Source: Candidatus Hadersleviella danica (GTDB lineage Bacteria; Chloroflexota; Anaerolineae; Promineifilales; Promineifilaceae). Taken from it: DNA of 24,427 nucleotides. Positions 1 through 9,136 of the stretch are shown here, one piece after another; position 1 is the first letter of the stretch; every line of letters starts with the position of its first letter. Under the pieces are notes generated by a model, which saw only the letters and a list, made by a program, of their open reading frames with translations, had not been told where the DNA came from and ran no database searches. Where the stretch lies: NCBI GenBank assembly GCA_016711405.1, contig JADJSZ010000010.1, forward strand, positions 1 to 24,427. The letters run 5' to 3'. A program made the translations under genes and the position numbers.

Positions 1-64
1 GGGATTCTTCGCTTCGCTACTCGGAAACTAGCACAAAACTACTCGAGAGTGCGGAGTTATGGGT

Positions 65-1392
65 TCAAGACGTAACCCTAACTTTTACCACGTTTTCCAA
101 TGCTTTGAGTGCTATCTCTTTCTGTTGTTGATTGTAAGAATCACTGCCTTGATCTACATAGTTAACGCGATTCTTTAACATGTAGTAGTTGATACGTGCC
201 AATTTGTGTACCGTAGCCACAGAAGTCGCTTTAGGTGCCCCGTGGCGCGCTTTGATACGTCGATAAAAGCACCAAAAACACTCTGGCTTACGATATCAAA
301 GATATCTTGCCGCTACGTAACGCGGTAGCCACTCAGTTTGTTGGTTTTTGGTCTGGCGACGCTTAACCTTACCGCCTGTAATGTCGTTTTGTGGACATAA
401 ACCCCCATAAAAGTGAAATGCTTCTCTGTACGCCAGTGGCTCTTATCAACACAATCTCCTTGATAATGGTCCGCGCCGGTGGCACATCAATACACATCTA
501 TTTGAGTCAAATCGCTCCCGCAATGCGATATAAATCGCTGGCAAATCAGAAATGAGCTTGATTTTTACGCGGCTTTTTTGTGAAGGAGTTGGGAGGCGTT
601 GCTGATAGCTCTTCTTCCGTCTCTACTGGTTGGATCTAGGTGTACATTTTTCCACTTCTTTATCGATAGCCATAATTTCTGCCCATAGGTGTCATACAGT
701 TCGGCAGCTTGCTGTAAACAAAAAGATGTTCATGACGATAGTTGCCCGTTAGTGCTTTTACAAAATCTTCGGGGCTACACTTGCAACGTGCATGACGGTA
801 TTGTAATAAGGTTGCGGCTCCGGTTTCACCAGCCAAGTTAGCCCGAATGATGCCCATACCCGTTTCACTGTAATATCACTTAGTACACGAGTCTGTACAT
901 TCGTGACTCAAGGCTTTTTGCATATTTGAATATGGCTAGATCGATACCGTATCATATCCCGATGGCGGGCTAACGCACTCACGGCACAGGCCCTTCTTCG
1001 GCTGGATGAAATGGTGGCGCAACAGACCGTATGTGTGCAATTGATACAACCATTGACAATTAGAGATATCTGTTTTTACGCCGAACACATTTTGAAGGTG
1101 GTGTGCGTTCACCAAGTAAACTTCAAAGCCACGCTTTTCTAGGATGTCATAAGGGATCCAATAGGTACCAGTTTGATTCCACCGGCACTGTTTCGATGCG
1201 GCAACTCTTCAGCAATCAATAAGTGGTGTAAATCAACTGCAGATGTACTAAAGCTTTTTATTTGTTGTTCATCACGTCCAATTTTCGGACATATAGTTCG
1301 ATGCCCCGACATCTATTCCCGCAGCGTCTGGTTGTATCTGCTCTAAACTTGAAATCTATGGCCTTCTGTGTTTGATGTTTCTTGATGATCAT
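65..1392 (-). pseudogene. Decayed IS110-family transposase
   Basis: Conceptual translation of the minus strand in shifting frames recovers much of an IS110/IS1111-type DEDD transposase. Recognisable pieces in order are EKRGFEVYLVNA (about 1110-1145), KTDISNCQWLYQLHTYGLLR (about 1018-1077), RHRDMIRYRSSHIQ (about 925-970), a 65-residue stretch at 660-857 with CSPEDFVKALTGNYRHEHLF, a TEKHFTFMG-like segment near 405-440, and the C-terminal RIKARHGAPKATSVATVHKLARINYYMLK near 170-260. The stop is at 65-67 and a plausible start at 1390-1392. The reading frame is broken by many stops and shifts, far more than in neighbouring genes, so this copy is dead whatever the base accuracy. Family members cut and join DNA using a bridge RNA and a DEDD catalytic site. 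Base composition is lower in GC than the host genes and the host octamer ACGGCCGT is absent. Confidence 0.85.
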
Positions 1393-1691
1393 CGTTTATA
1401 TGCCTCTTGAGTGGTGAATTCGTTTAGACATGATTATCTTGCATTAAAGATAAGCTACTCAACAGGAATTACATACGGTACCATTCATAAAACCGTTGAT
1501 AATCAGACCACTCTCAGAAACGGGTTCTTACACGCAATTCAAAGTCCGGTCTTAACTGTCTAAACGTAGAGGTATAATATGACATTCACGAGTGGAGTGG
1601 GCAAGCTTGTTTCTCGCTTTTTAGAACGGCGACAAGTGGGGGCTCTCAGAATGACACATGAGAAAATGTAAGTTAATAAATTCTCATTCCT
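1393..1691. other. Non-coding AT-rich stretch beside the dead IS110
   Basis: No open frame with recognisable protein content was seen. It probably includes the former flank or non-coding end of the IS110 element, but no terminal inverted repeat or target duplication could be identified. A TATAAT-like hexamer lies near 1573-1578; nothing downstream of it on the plus strand looks like a gene. Confidence 0.5.
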
Positions 1692-1771
1692 AAGCACAGA
1701 GAAGTGCAGAAGGCGCAGAGTTCACTCGAGGAATTTCTCCCGGCGTTCTCCGTGCCTTCGCGGTTCAATAA
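1692..1771. repeat. Dispersed 'cgttctccg-gcc-tcg-cggtt' repeat, copy 1
   Basis: A non-coding element with a left part rich in CACAGAGAAG / GCGCAGAG and a right part reading GGCGTTCTCCGTGCCTTCGC then GGTTCAAT. The right part closely matches a second copy at 20689-20724. The left part is a rough complement of the right, so it could fold back. Elements of this wording are common as intergenic filler in several bacterial phyla; no function is assigned. Confidence 0.6.
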
Positions 1772-1817
1772 GTTTTATCCGTCAATCAGAGTAGTTAACG
1801 GTGGGCAACCACGGTGC

Positions 1818-1856
1818 AAAAAAAACAGGGCGTGTCAATGATTGACACGCCCTGTT
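1818..1856 (-). terminator. Rho-independent terminator of the large surface protein gene
   Basis: Perfect inverted repeat, stem 1824-1839 with 1841-1856 (core ACAGGGCGTGTCAA), closing on a very short loop, followed on the minus strand by eight T residues (A run at 1818-1825). It lies 24 bp beyond the stop codon at 1880-1882, which is ideal placement for ending the minus-strand transcript of the preceding gene. Confidence 0.93.
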
Positions 1857-1879
1857 GCGTTCATAGCCCACAAGAAGGG

Positions 1880-4800
1880 TTACGGCCGCATAATCATCGG
1901 TAGGTAAATGTTGGTCATAGGTGGCTCAACTTCCGTCACTTGCGCAACAGTTGTCAAGGTCACGTCGGCCGTTTGCGTGTCATCTCCTTGCGAGGTCACA
2001 GTCACCACGACGCTATCCATCTCCCCATCGGTAGCCGTGACAGGCACAGTCACCACCACCTGCACCGTGGCACTTGCCCCAGCGGCCAGCGTCACGCTGG
2101 TTTCGCCGAGAACAGTCGCCCACACGGCCGTGCCTGCGCTCACGTCAAACGTGTCGCTGACATTGCCATTATTGGTAATGGTAATGGTGTGCGTCACTGT
2201 CGTGCCCACTTCGCCTGTGAGCGTGCCCGTGCCCACCACAGAGAGGGCGTAAACAGTTCCTGCTTGGGTGGTCAGGGTTGTATTGGCCGTTTGCGTGCCA
2301 TCCCCTTGTGAGGTGGCCGTGGCCACAACATTGTCGCTGTCGCCATCGAGCGCGTCCACAGGCACATCCACCGCTACGGCGACTGTGCCACTCGCTCCAG
2401 CGGCCAGTGTGATGGTTGCTTGGCCGAGAACAGTGTTCCAACCACTCTTGCCAACTTCCACATCAAACGTGTCGCTGGCGTTGCCGTCGTTGGTAATCGT
2501 CACTGTGTGCGTCACCGTTGTACCCGGCAAGCCGATCAGCGTGCCTGTCCCCCGAAACAGAAACGGCATAAACGACACCCGCTTGGGTAATCAGGGTTGT
2601 AGCGGCCGTTTGCTTGCCATTCCCTTGCGAGGTGGCCGTCGCCACAACACTGTCGCTATCACCTGAGACTGCATCCACAGGCACATCTACGGTGACAGCC
2701 ACTGTCCCACTCGCCCCAGCGGCCAGCGTGATAGTTGCTTGCCCCAGAACGGTGTTCCAACCGCTCTTGCCCAGTTCCACATCAAATGTGTCACTGATGT
2801 TGCCCTCATTGGTAATCGTCACGGTGTGGGTCACAGTTGTGCGGGCAAACCACCCAATGGGCCTGTCCCCGCCACAGAGACGGCGTAGAACACGCCCGCT
2901 TCTGTGGTAAGGGTTACGTCGGCCGTTTGCGTATCATCCCCTTGCGAGATGACCCCAATGACCACACTATCATTATCGCCAAAGAGAGCATCGGCAGGAA
3001 TATCTACAGTCACAACCACACTGCCCGTCGCCCCCGCCGCCAAGCCAATGGACGCTTGACCGAGTTGGGTATTCCAACCCGCCTTGCCCAGTTCCACGAC
3101 AAACTTGTCGGGGGTGTTGCCTTCGTTGGTAATCGTCACGGTGTGGGTCACAGTCGCGCTGGGTAAGCCTACCAACAAACCCGTGCCCGAGGCGGACACG
3201 CCGTAGACTGCTTCGGCCGAACTTGTCAGGGTTACGGTGTCGAAGTTGTTGGGTTCGCCTTGGACGGTGGCGGTGAGAACGGCCGTGTCCATGTCACCAG
3301 CCAGCGCATCCGCAGGCACCGTGATGGCCACCGCAAAAGTTGTCGTCTCGCCCGCCCCTAAATCAGCGACCGAAGCGGGATAACTGTTGCCCCACCCACT
3401 GGTTAAGTTGAGGTTTAGCGTGCCTGTCGTCTCGCCTGTGTTGGTGATGGCAATGGTGTAAGTCAACACCGCATTGGGCAAGCCAGATTGGGCTTGGGTC
3501 AGCACCTAATTCGACATTGGCCACGACATAGTCAGGCGAGTTTGGCTCTGCCACAACAGGTGTGCCCATTAAGAATTGCGCCGCATCAACGGTCACAGCG
3601 AGGTTTTGCCCACCAGCCGTCACCCCGCAGGGTTTCCCAGCACAAGCCATCTTCACAGGTGGTGTCGGGGGCGGTTCCCGCTAAGGACATGTGGAAAAGG
3701 CCGCCTTCGGGGAGGGTTGCGGCGCAAGCGGCCGTGTTGTCCACGGGCACACTCGCGGTCCAATCGCCCGCCGCGTTGACCACAAAGAGGTCGTAGTAAT
3801 CCGAACACATTTCATCAGCATAGGGGGCTACGCCTTTGCCGAAGGGCACGTTGGCCAAGCCTCGGCCGTGGCTGACGATAATACCCGTGCCTGTGCCACC
3901 TGCACTGGTCAGGCTGGCACCGCCAAGGGTCGCTTCGCCCCACGCCACCACAGGTGCGCCAAGCCGGTAAGCCCAGCTATCCGCATCTACGCCCGTGGGT
4001 TGGGTGGTGTAACTGCCCCACCAATTGTGGCGGGCGTTGCTGTTGCCTCCACCGGGCAGGTTGGCCGTGGCAAAGTTGGTAATGTGGTTGGCATAAGCTG
4101 TCAGGCTTGTGTCACTGGTTATCTGGAAGATATTGCCCGTGCTAATGTCATTGCCGCGCACCAGCAGGTTGCTCCCTGTCACAGAGGCGTGAAAGGCGTA
4201 GGAAACGCCGCTCACCTGTGTCACTGGGTTGGCAATGGTTGAATCTTGGACGGTAACAGATGCGCCATTGCGCGCAATGACAGCGTAGCCATCGTTGCCC
4301 CCCGTGGTGAAGGGGTCTGTGCCGTTGTTGGTGATGGTGCTGTTTTGCACCAGAGCGGCCGCATTTGCCCCGCGCACCGAAACCCCACGGTTGAGGTTGT
4401 TGGTCAGGGTCACGCCGTCGGCGGTGATGGCTTGCATGGTTCCCACGGCCGTGCTGAAATCGCCCAAATAGAGGGCGGCGCTGTTCGCGCTAATGTTGCC
4501 CGTCTCTTGGATATTTACCCGTATAGTCGCCCGTAAAGGCGGACATCGTGACCCCATCAGCCGCAAAGGTGGTGGGGAAGTGGTTGGTGTTGTCGAGCGT
4601 GTTGACAACGGCAATGCCTTGCATCACGCCGCTAATCGCTCCCCCATTCAGACTGGTCGCGGCCGTGGTATTCACGGCGTGGAGCAGGTAGCCATAAAAC
4701 GCACCCGCCACATCGTTGCCTTGTATCGTCGGTGCAGTCGCCCCCGTCAGGCCGTTTAAGAAGATGCCAATGGTTTGTTGCGCACCCACTTGGGTGGAGA

Positions 4801-7115
4801 GGTCAATGGCGTTGTCGGCAAGGGTGAAGGGGTTGCTGTTGCCTTGCACTTGCAAGCCAAGGACATCTGTTTCAATGAGGTTGTTCTCAATCATGGCGGC
4901 ATCGTAGTCGCCCAGTGCCACACCGATTGCCCCCGTGAGGTTGAAGCCATCGAGGGTGACATTGTCGGAGGCAATGGTCACGGCCGTGCCCGACCCACCC
5001 GCAATGATTGTTTCGGTGATACGGGTGGCGTTGCCGGCCGTGCCCGCATTGGCTCCAGCCAGTATCACGCCTTTGCCCACTGTCACGTTTTCCGTGTAGG
5101 TTTGGGCACTGGGCATAATGGTGTGCCCTGCCAGCGTGTTCCCCGCATCAATGGCAGATTGAATCGTGCAGAAGGATTCGCCACTGTTGACATTGTTCAC
5201 TGTGGGCAAGCTAACAGTTCCCACTTGCCGCGCATTCACGGTGTTGGTGCCGAAGGTGTTGCCATTGACAACGCCGCAAGCGACAGTGCCGTTGTCACGG
5301 CCGAAATAGTCATCGCCTGTGCTGTTTTGGGTTCCTAAAAAGCCTTGTTGCTCCTGAATCCCCACATCACAGTTATCTACATCATTGCCTGTCACGATAT
5401 AGTTAATACCGCTAATGGAGATGCAGAAGCCTGTGCTTGTATCGGGGTCGGGGGTGGTATTCACCGCATATTGGCGGAAACCACTGACGGTGTTGTTTTG
5501 CAAAATAACACCCGCCGTATCGCCTGAGGTGTTGATGTTCCCCACGGCAATACCCGCTAAGTCCCGATTGTCGGCCGCCCCGCCCAAACCGAGCGGCACG
5601 CCCGGATTGGCATGGGTGACGGTGTTGCTGATAATCAGAAGGCTTCCCAGACCAGTGGGACTGCCGCTGGCTTGTGCTCCTTTGATTTCGATGCCAAAAC
5701 GGCCGTGAACGGAAACTGTATTGCCGCTAATTTCATTGGCATAGGTTCCCGAATGAACCAAATTCAAGATGCCAATCCCAGAGTCCACAACTTGGTTGGC
5801 AACATTGTTACCCCACTGTGTTCCCCGTAATGCGCACCCCATCGAGCAAACCAATGTTAAGGTCTATGCCCGCAATGCGATTGTTGAGGAATGTGCCATC
5901 TTCAACAATGATGTTTTCTTTGTCATGGCTTTGCATGAAGAGGCCACGGCCGATGGAAGTATTGCCATTGTTGTTGTTGGCGGTGACACGGGTTAGGCGA
6001 ATGTTTTGGGCGGGCGAAGAGCCAGAGAAATAAACACCCCCCTCGTGGTTGTCACTGCTGTTGACATCTTCAATGATGATATTTTCGGTAATGGCAGGCA
6101 AATTGGCGTTACGCAAAATCCCCACCCGATATTCGGTAATGGATAAGTCAGAAATGTGGACATTGTCTACATCGCTGGCAAGGCTAATCCCCACGCCACC
6201 TGTTGCGCTTTTGTCGTTGCCATCCAAAATGGTGACACCGATGCCCGCCCCACGCAGGGTAAGGGCTTTGTTGATGATGACTTGTTCGTTAAAGGTACCG
6301 GGGTCAGCTTCCAACACGTCGTTGGGGTCGGCCGCGTTCACGGCCAACTGAATGGTCGGATAGCTCGTCCCTTGAGTGATATTGTGAACCACCAGCAATG
6401 GCTCGAAATTAAAGGTATCTGTTACGCCGTTGATGGTGATGCTGAAATTATCAACATTGCCATCAAAGACAAGCCAGCCGCTCCCCGCCTTGAATAACAT
6501 TTGGGGAATCAGGGGGTGAATGGCAATGTTGGGATAATTGGCCACGATGGTTGCCCATGTGCAAGGAGTAGCCATCGGGCAAGCGTTGTCTACGGTGGAG
6601 GTGGCATTGTTACTAGCCCACCACAGCCCTGCGCCGCCGTTGATGGCATCCCATGTTTGCCAGCTACCCGTAGCCGGGGAGCCATTTAGATAGGGTTCGT
6701 AGACGAGCCTTCCTTGCCAAGCGGTAATCCCATCGGTTATGTCTTGGTCGTAGGCGAATTGGAGGGAGGGGGTTTGTGACACATCCCCTGTGGTGCGGTA
6801 GGTGCTATACGAGAGGGCGGTGATGTTGTTGAGGAGGGTTCCCGTATAGTAGGAGCCAGTTTGGATGGTCATGCCTGTGGCGGCATCGGCCACGGTGAGT
6901 TGGGCACTGCCCGAACCAGCAAGCGGAGTGCCGGGGCCAATGGCCATTTGGCCTGTGCCTGCGGCTCCTGAATCAAAGGCGAAAAACCACCCCTGCAAAT
7001 TGTCGGGGGTGATGGTGTAGGCGGCGGCCTCGGCCGTGCGCCATGCGAGCAAACTGGCTAACAGCAAAGCGGAACACGCCAAACTGACCAGAATGGTTAA
7101 TTTTGATTTTGTCAT
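1880..7115 (-). CDS. Giant secreted beta-helix / Ig-like repeat surface protein (frameshifted in this sequence)
   Basis: About 1,740 residues when six single-base shifts are repaired. The start at 7113-7115 is chosen because an AGGA motif precedes it and a signal peptide follows directly (MTKSKLTILVSLACSALLLA, then cleavage near AEA-AA); the ATG 11 codons upstream has no ribosome site. After a jelly-roll-like N-terminal domain come two right-handed parallel beta-helix modules. Each opens with a TIQ-A motif (near residues 250 and 650) and is rich in N-T-V/N-N-I-type turns. Then come five Ig-like/NEW3-like repeats of about 106 residues (1,203 onward) with the signature TVTHTVTITN-GN-SDTFDV. The end is NIYLPMIMRP. 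Frames break near 5811-5814, 4514-4516, 3623-3626, 3505-3506, about 2838 and about 2560, mostly at homopolymers. It probably acts outside the cell as an adhesin or polysaccharide-binding protein; beta-helix folds also occur in lyases, but no catalytic residues were identified. Confidence 0.85.
1955..3505 (-). repeat. Five tandem ~318-bp coding repeats (Ig-like domains)
   Basis: The codons for T-H-T-[VI]-T-I-T-N recur with the plus-strand anchor GGTAATSGT (diverged in the oldest copy) at 2174, 2492, 2811, 3128 and 3443. Spacings are 318, 319, 317 and 315. The four copies nearest the C-terminus share most of their DNA sequence, including a GTTCCAACC block, so they arose by recent duplication; the copy nearest the beta-helix is strongly diverged. 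This region also produces several long antisense open frames that are not genes. Confidence 0.9.
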
Positions 7116-7141
7116 ATTCTTAATCCTAATGGGTATCCCTT

Positions 7142-7340
7142 GCGCCATTGGTTATAAAAACCAAGTGCGCCCCGTTGAGCAAAGCCAAATAATAGCTTGG
7201 CAAAGCTCGATTTCTCACAAAATATGATTCAATTGAATCATATTTTTGTCGAGGAAAGGTTTAAGTTCCACACAGGCAGGGTGTGGCAAATCCTCCGCGT
7301 TATGAACATAACGCTTGGAAGTTAGGTAGCCGAACCTTCC
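7142..7340 (-). promoter_or_regulatory. Hairpin-rich leader/promoter region of the large surface protein gene
   Basis: Six inverted repeats lie in about 200 bp directly upstream of the start codon: GCGC-TTGGTT/AACCAA-GCGC (7142-7170), GAGC-GCCAA/TTGGC-GCTC (7177-7208), the 28-bp palindrome at 7219-7246, CCACAC/GTGTGG (7268-7286), GCGTTATG/CATAACGC (7297-7314) and GGAAG/CTTCC (7317-7340). Such density suggests a structured RNA leader or a multi-site operator region. I could not match it to a riboswitch class. Confidence 0.5.
7219..7246. promoter_or_regulatory. 28-bp perfect palindrome, candidate operator
   Basis: AAAATATGATTCAA is followed immediately by its exact reverse complement with no spacer. 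It lies about 105 bp upstream of the surface protein start codon. A spacerless, AT-rich palindrome is more typical of a dimeric regulator binding site than of an RNA hairpin; a T-rich tail on the plus strand leaves a weak terminator as the alternative. Confidence 0.55.
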
Positions 7341-7809
7341 CGTTCAACAAGTTAGCAAATAAATGTGAGTGTAGACCCTCTTAAACAGCTCCAAACCGTT
7401 GGCTGAGGTAAGGGTATAAGCGATATTTTTAGATAAATTGGGGGATAATCACCTCCTTGTGAAAATCAGTCATTAGGATGACAAAGCTTTGGGTTATCGC
7501 AACGGCGTTGCGCTTTTATCATTCATTCCTTCACATCCCATGCGAACATCATACAGATGATAAAGGGTTCTGTAAAGCACTCGATGTCATTTATATTTAC
7601 AACAAAAGGGTGTAGAAAGTCACCCTTTTGTGCATTTGGGCAACAAGTTCGCCGTGCCTATATTTTGCCTGACCTCTGGAAAATCGCCTGATTTTCGACC
7701 GATTCAAACCCAAAAATTGGGCCATAAGCAAAGTTTGGTTTATATATCCATTTGTACCATCTATAGGCCGATGGTCATAAAGCAAACAAGGACGTTGCCT
7801 CTTTTTTTT
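7341..7809. other. Non-coding interval
   Basis: About 470 bp with low GC and no host octamer ACGGCCGT. No open frame has credible protein content. The only clear structure is the hairpin at 7604-7629. No promoter for the downstream SppA gene can be named with confidence. Confidence 0.5.
7604..7629. terminator. Possible bidirectional hairpin terminator
   Basis: AAAAGGGTG (7604-7612) pairs perfectly with CACCCTTTT (7621-7629) around an 8-nt loop. The stem ends provide short T runs in both directions. No adjacent gene clearly needs a terminator, so the role is uncertain. Confidence 0.35.
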
Positions 7810-7880
7810 AGACACGAATGACACGAATTTCACGAATGAGATTCGAGGCAATTCGTGTAATTCGTGAAATTCGTGTCCAC
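7810..7880. repeat. Palindromic nonamer array (…CACGAA family)
   Basis: Three 9-nt units AGACACGAA, TGACACGAA, TTTCACGAA are followed, after a short centre, by complementary units of the AATTCGTGT type (ATTCGTG spaced 9 nt apart). The whole forms a long imperfect hairpin. The architecture matches the 7- and 8-nt arrays elsewhere in the window, with period 9. Reading it on the minus strand gives the false peptide HEFHELHE. Confidence 0.8.
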
Positions 7881-8024
7881 ATTTTCTACCTCTTTCAACT
7901 AAGATGAAAGACACCCATTTTTAAGGCAAAGACGCAAAAGGGTAGATTGGGTAAAATGGGCAGGTTCACTCATCCACCAATCACCATTTCTCCTGTCTTT
8001 TCTCTCTTCTCCCCAGAACAACCT

Positions 8025-9038
8025 ATGAACAACATCTCCCCTCCCTCCACCAACCACGTTGCCTCGGCCGCGCCCAGCTACCCCAACCCCCTCTGGATTT
8101 TGGGTGCAGTCTTGCTCGGCTTTGCCCTGCCCGTCTGCGCCTGTGCCATTTTCTTCTTCGGCTCCCTCTCTTCCTTCGGCTCCTTGGGCGAAGAGCTGAC
8201 CATGACCGATACCGCCACTGGCCCTGCCATTGCCATTGTGCGTGTCGAAGGCGCGATTACCCACACCGACGATGAAGAGTACATCACAGGGGCGGGAAGC
8301 GGCCGGGTGATGGCCGATTTGCGGGCGGCCGAGGCTGACCCCGACGTGCAAGCGATTATCTTGCGCGTGGATAGCCCCGGTGGCACCGTCACTGGCTCTG
8401 CCCAAATCTACGAAGTCATTGTCAACGAAATCACCAAACCTGTGGTGGTTAGCATGGCGGGCACGGCCGCTTCGGGCGGCTATTACGTCAGCGCCCCCGC
8501 CGACTACATCTTTGCCCGCGCCGATACATTAACAGGCAGTTTGGGCGTGGTACTGACCCTCATCAATGCCAAAGAGCTGATTGACACCTACGGCATTGAC
8601 GTGGTGACGATTACCAGCGGGGAAAACAAGAGCATTGGTAGCCCGTGGGAAACATTAACCGAGGAACAACGCCTTATCTTCGAGGCGTACATTGATGAAA
8701 GTTATGAGGAATTTGTGCGAATTATTGCCGACGGCCGTGGTTTGTCCGAAGATACCGTTCGCCAACTGGCCGACGGCCGTATCTATTCGGGCAACCAAGC
8801 CGTTGCCAATGGGTTGGTAGATGAGTTGGGCGATTTGCCCCAAGCGATAGACAAAGCGGCCGATTTAGGCGGCATCACTGGCGAACCGCGCCTCATCGAA
8901 TACGAACACATCCCCGACTTTACCTCTCTGTTGCTGGGCATGAACGGCCGTTTGGAAACCACCCCCAACGAAGAACTGCTCAACAGCGTCTACGACCTCC
9001 TCGCCCCCCGCGTCGAATACCGCTATATGGGGAGATAA
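8025..9038 (+). CDS. sppA: Signal peptide peptidase SppA (S49 family)
   Basis: 337 residues, a membrane serine peptidase that degrades leftover signal peptides and other membrane peptides. One N-terminal membrane segment spans about residues 23-46. The S49 core follows, with IILRVDSPGGT (about 111-121), the catalytic serine in TAASGGYYVS (Ser150) and the catalytic lysine in SGENKSIGSPW (Lys202). The 52-residue Ser-Lys spacing is what the short SppA type has. The C-terminal part GRIYSGNQAVANGLVDELG is also typical. The ATG at 8025 is preferred to one at 7947 because the extra 26 residues are not membrane- or family-like; neither has a strong ribosome site. Its stop codon abuts a heptamer array and then the GH99-like gene on the same strand, so the two may be co-transcribed. 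Confidence 0.95.
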   Translation: MNNISPPSTNHVASAAPSYPNPLWILGAVLLGFALPVCACAIFFFGSLSSFGSLGEELTMTDTATGPAIAIVRVEGAITHTDDEEYITGAGSGRVMADLRAAEADPDVQAIILRVDSPGGTVTGSAQIYEVIVNEITKPVVVSMAGTAASGGYYVSAPADYIFARADTLTGSLGVVLTLINAKELIDTYGIDVVTITSGENKSIGSPWETLTEEQRLIFEAYIDESYEEFVRIIADGRGLSEDTVRQLADGRIYSGNQAVANGLVDELGDLPQAIDKAADLGGITGEPRLIEYEHIPDFTSLLLGMNGRLETTPNEELLNSVYDLLAPRVEYRYMGR

Positions 9039-9135
9039 TGGTGAATGGTGAATTGGGAATGGTTAATTGTTAATGCCTCATTCCGCATTCCCCATTCAAA
9101 ATTCCCAATTCATAATTCACAATTCACAATTCCCC
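9038..9135. repeat. Palindromic heptamer array filling the whole sppA-GH99 spacer
   Basis: Exactly fourteen 7-nt units in register: ATGGTGA twice, ATTGGGA, ATGGTTA, ATTGTTA, ATGCCTC, then the reversed half ATTCCGC, ATTCCCC, ATTCAAA, ATTCCCA, ATTCATA, ATTCACA twice, ATTCCCC. The first unit starts on the last base of the sppA stop codon and the last ends one base before the next ATG. The two halves are broadly complementary. No Shine-Dalgarno sequence precedes the downstream gene. Confidence 0.92.
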
Positions 9136-9136
9136 T

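Noticed and set aside
660..857. A separate 65-residue gene
   Set aside because: It is the best-preserved fragment of the IS110 transposase, not a free-standing gene.
1908..3166. Several plus-strand open frames of 90-130 residues
   Set aside because: They are antisense shadows of the Ig-like repeats, low in complexity and repeating with the same 318-bp period.
7262..7345. A cyclic-di-GMP riboswitch on the plus strand
   Set aside because: Some words (GGCAAA, GGTAGCC) looked similar, but the stems and receptor positions do not fit, and the nearest gene downstream on that strand is about 700 bp away.
7597..7914. A 105-residue minus-strand open frame
   Set aside because: Its first part is a translation of the nonamer array (HEFHELHE…), it lacks family-like content, and it overlaps the SppA upstream region.
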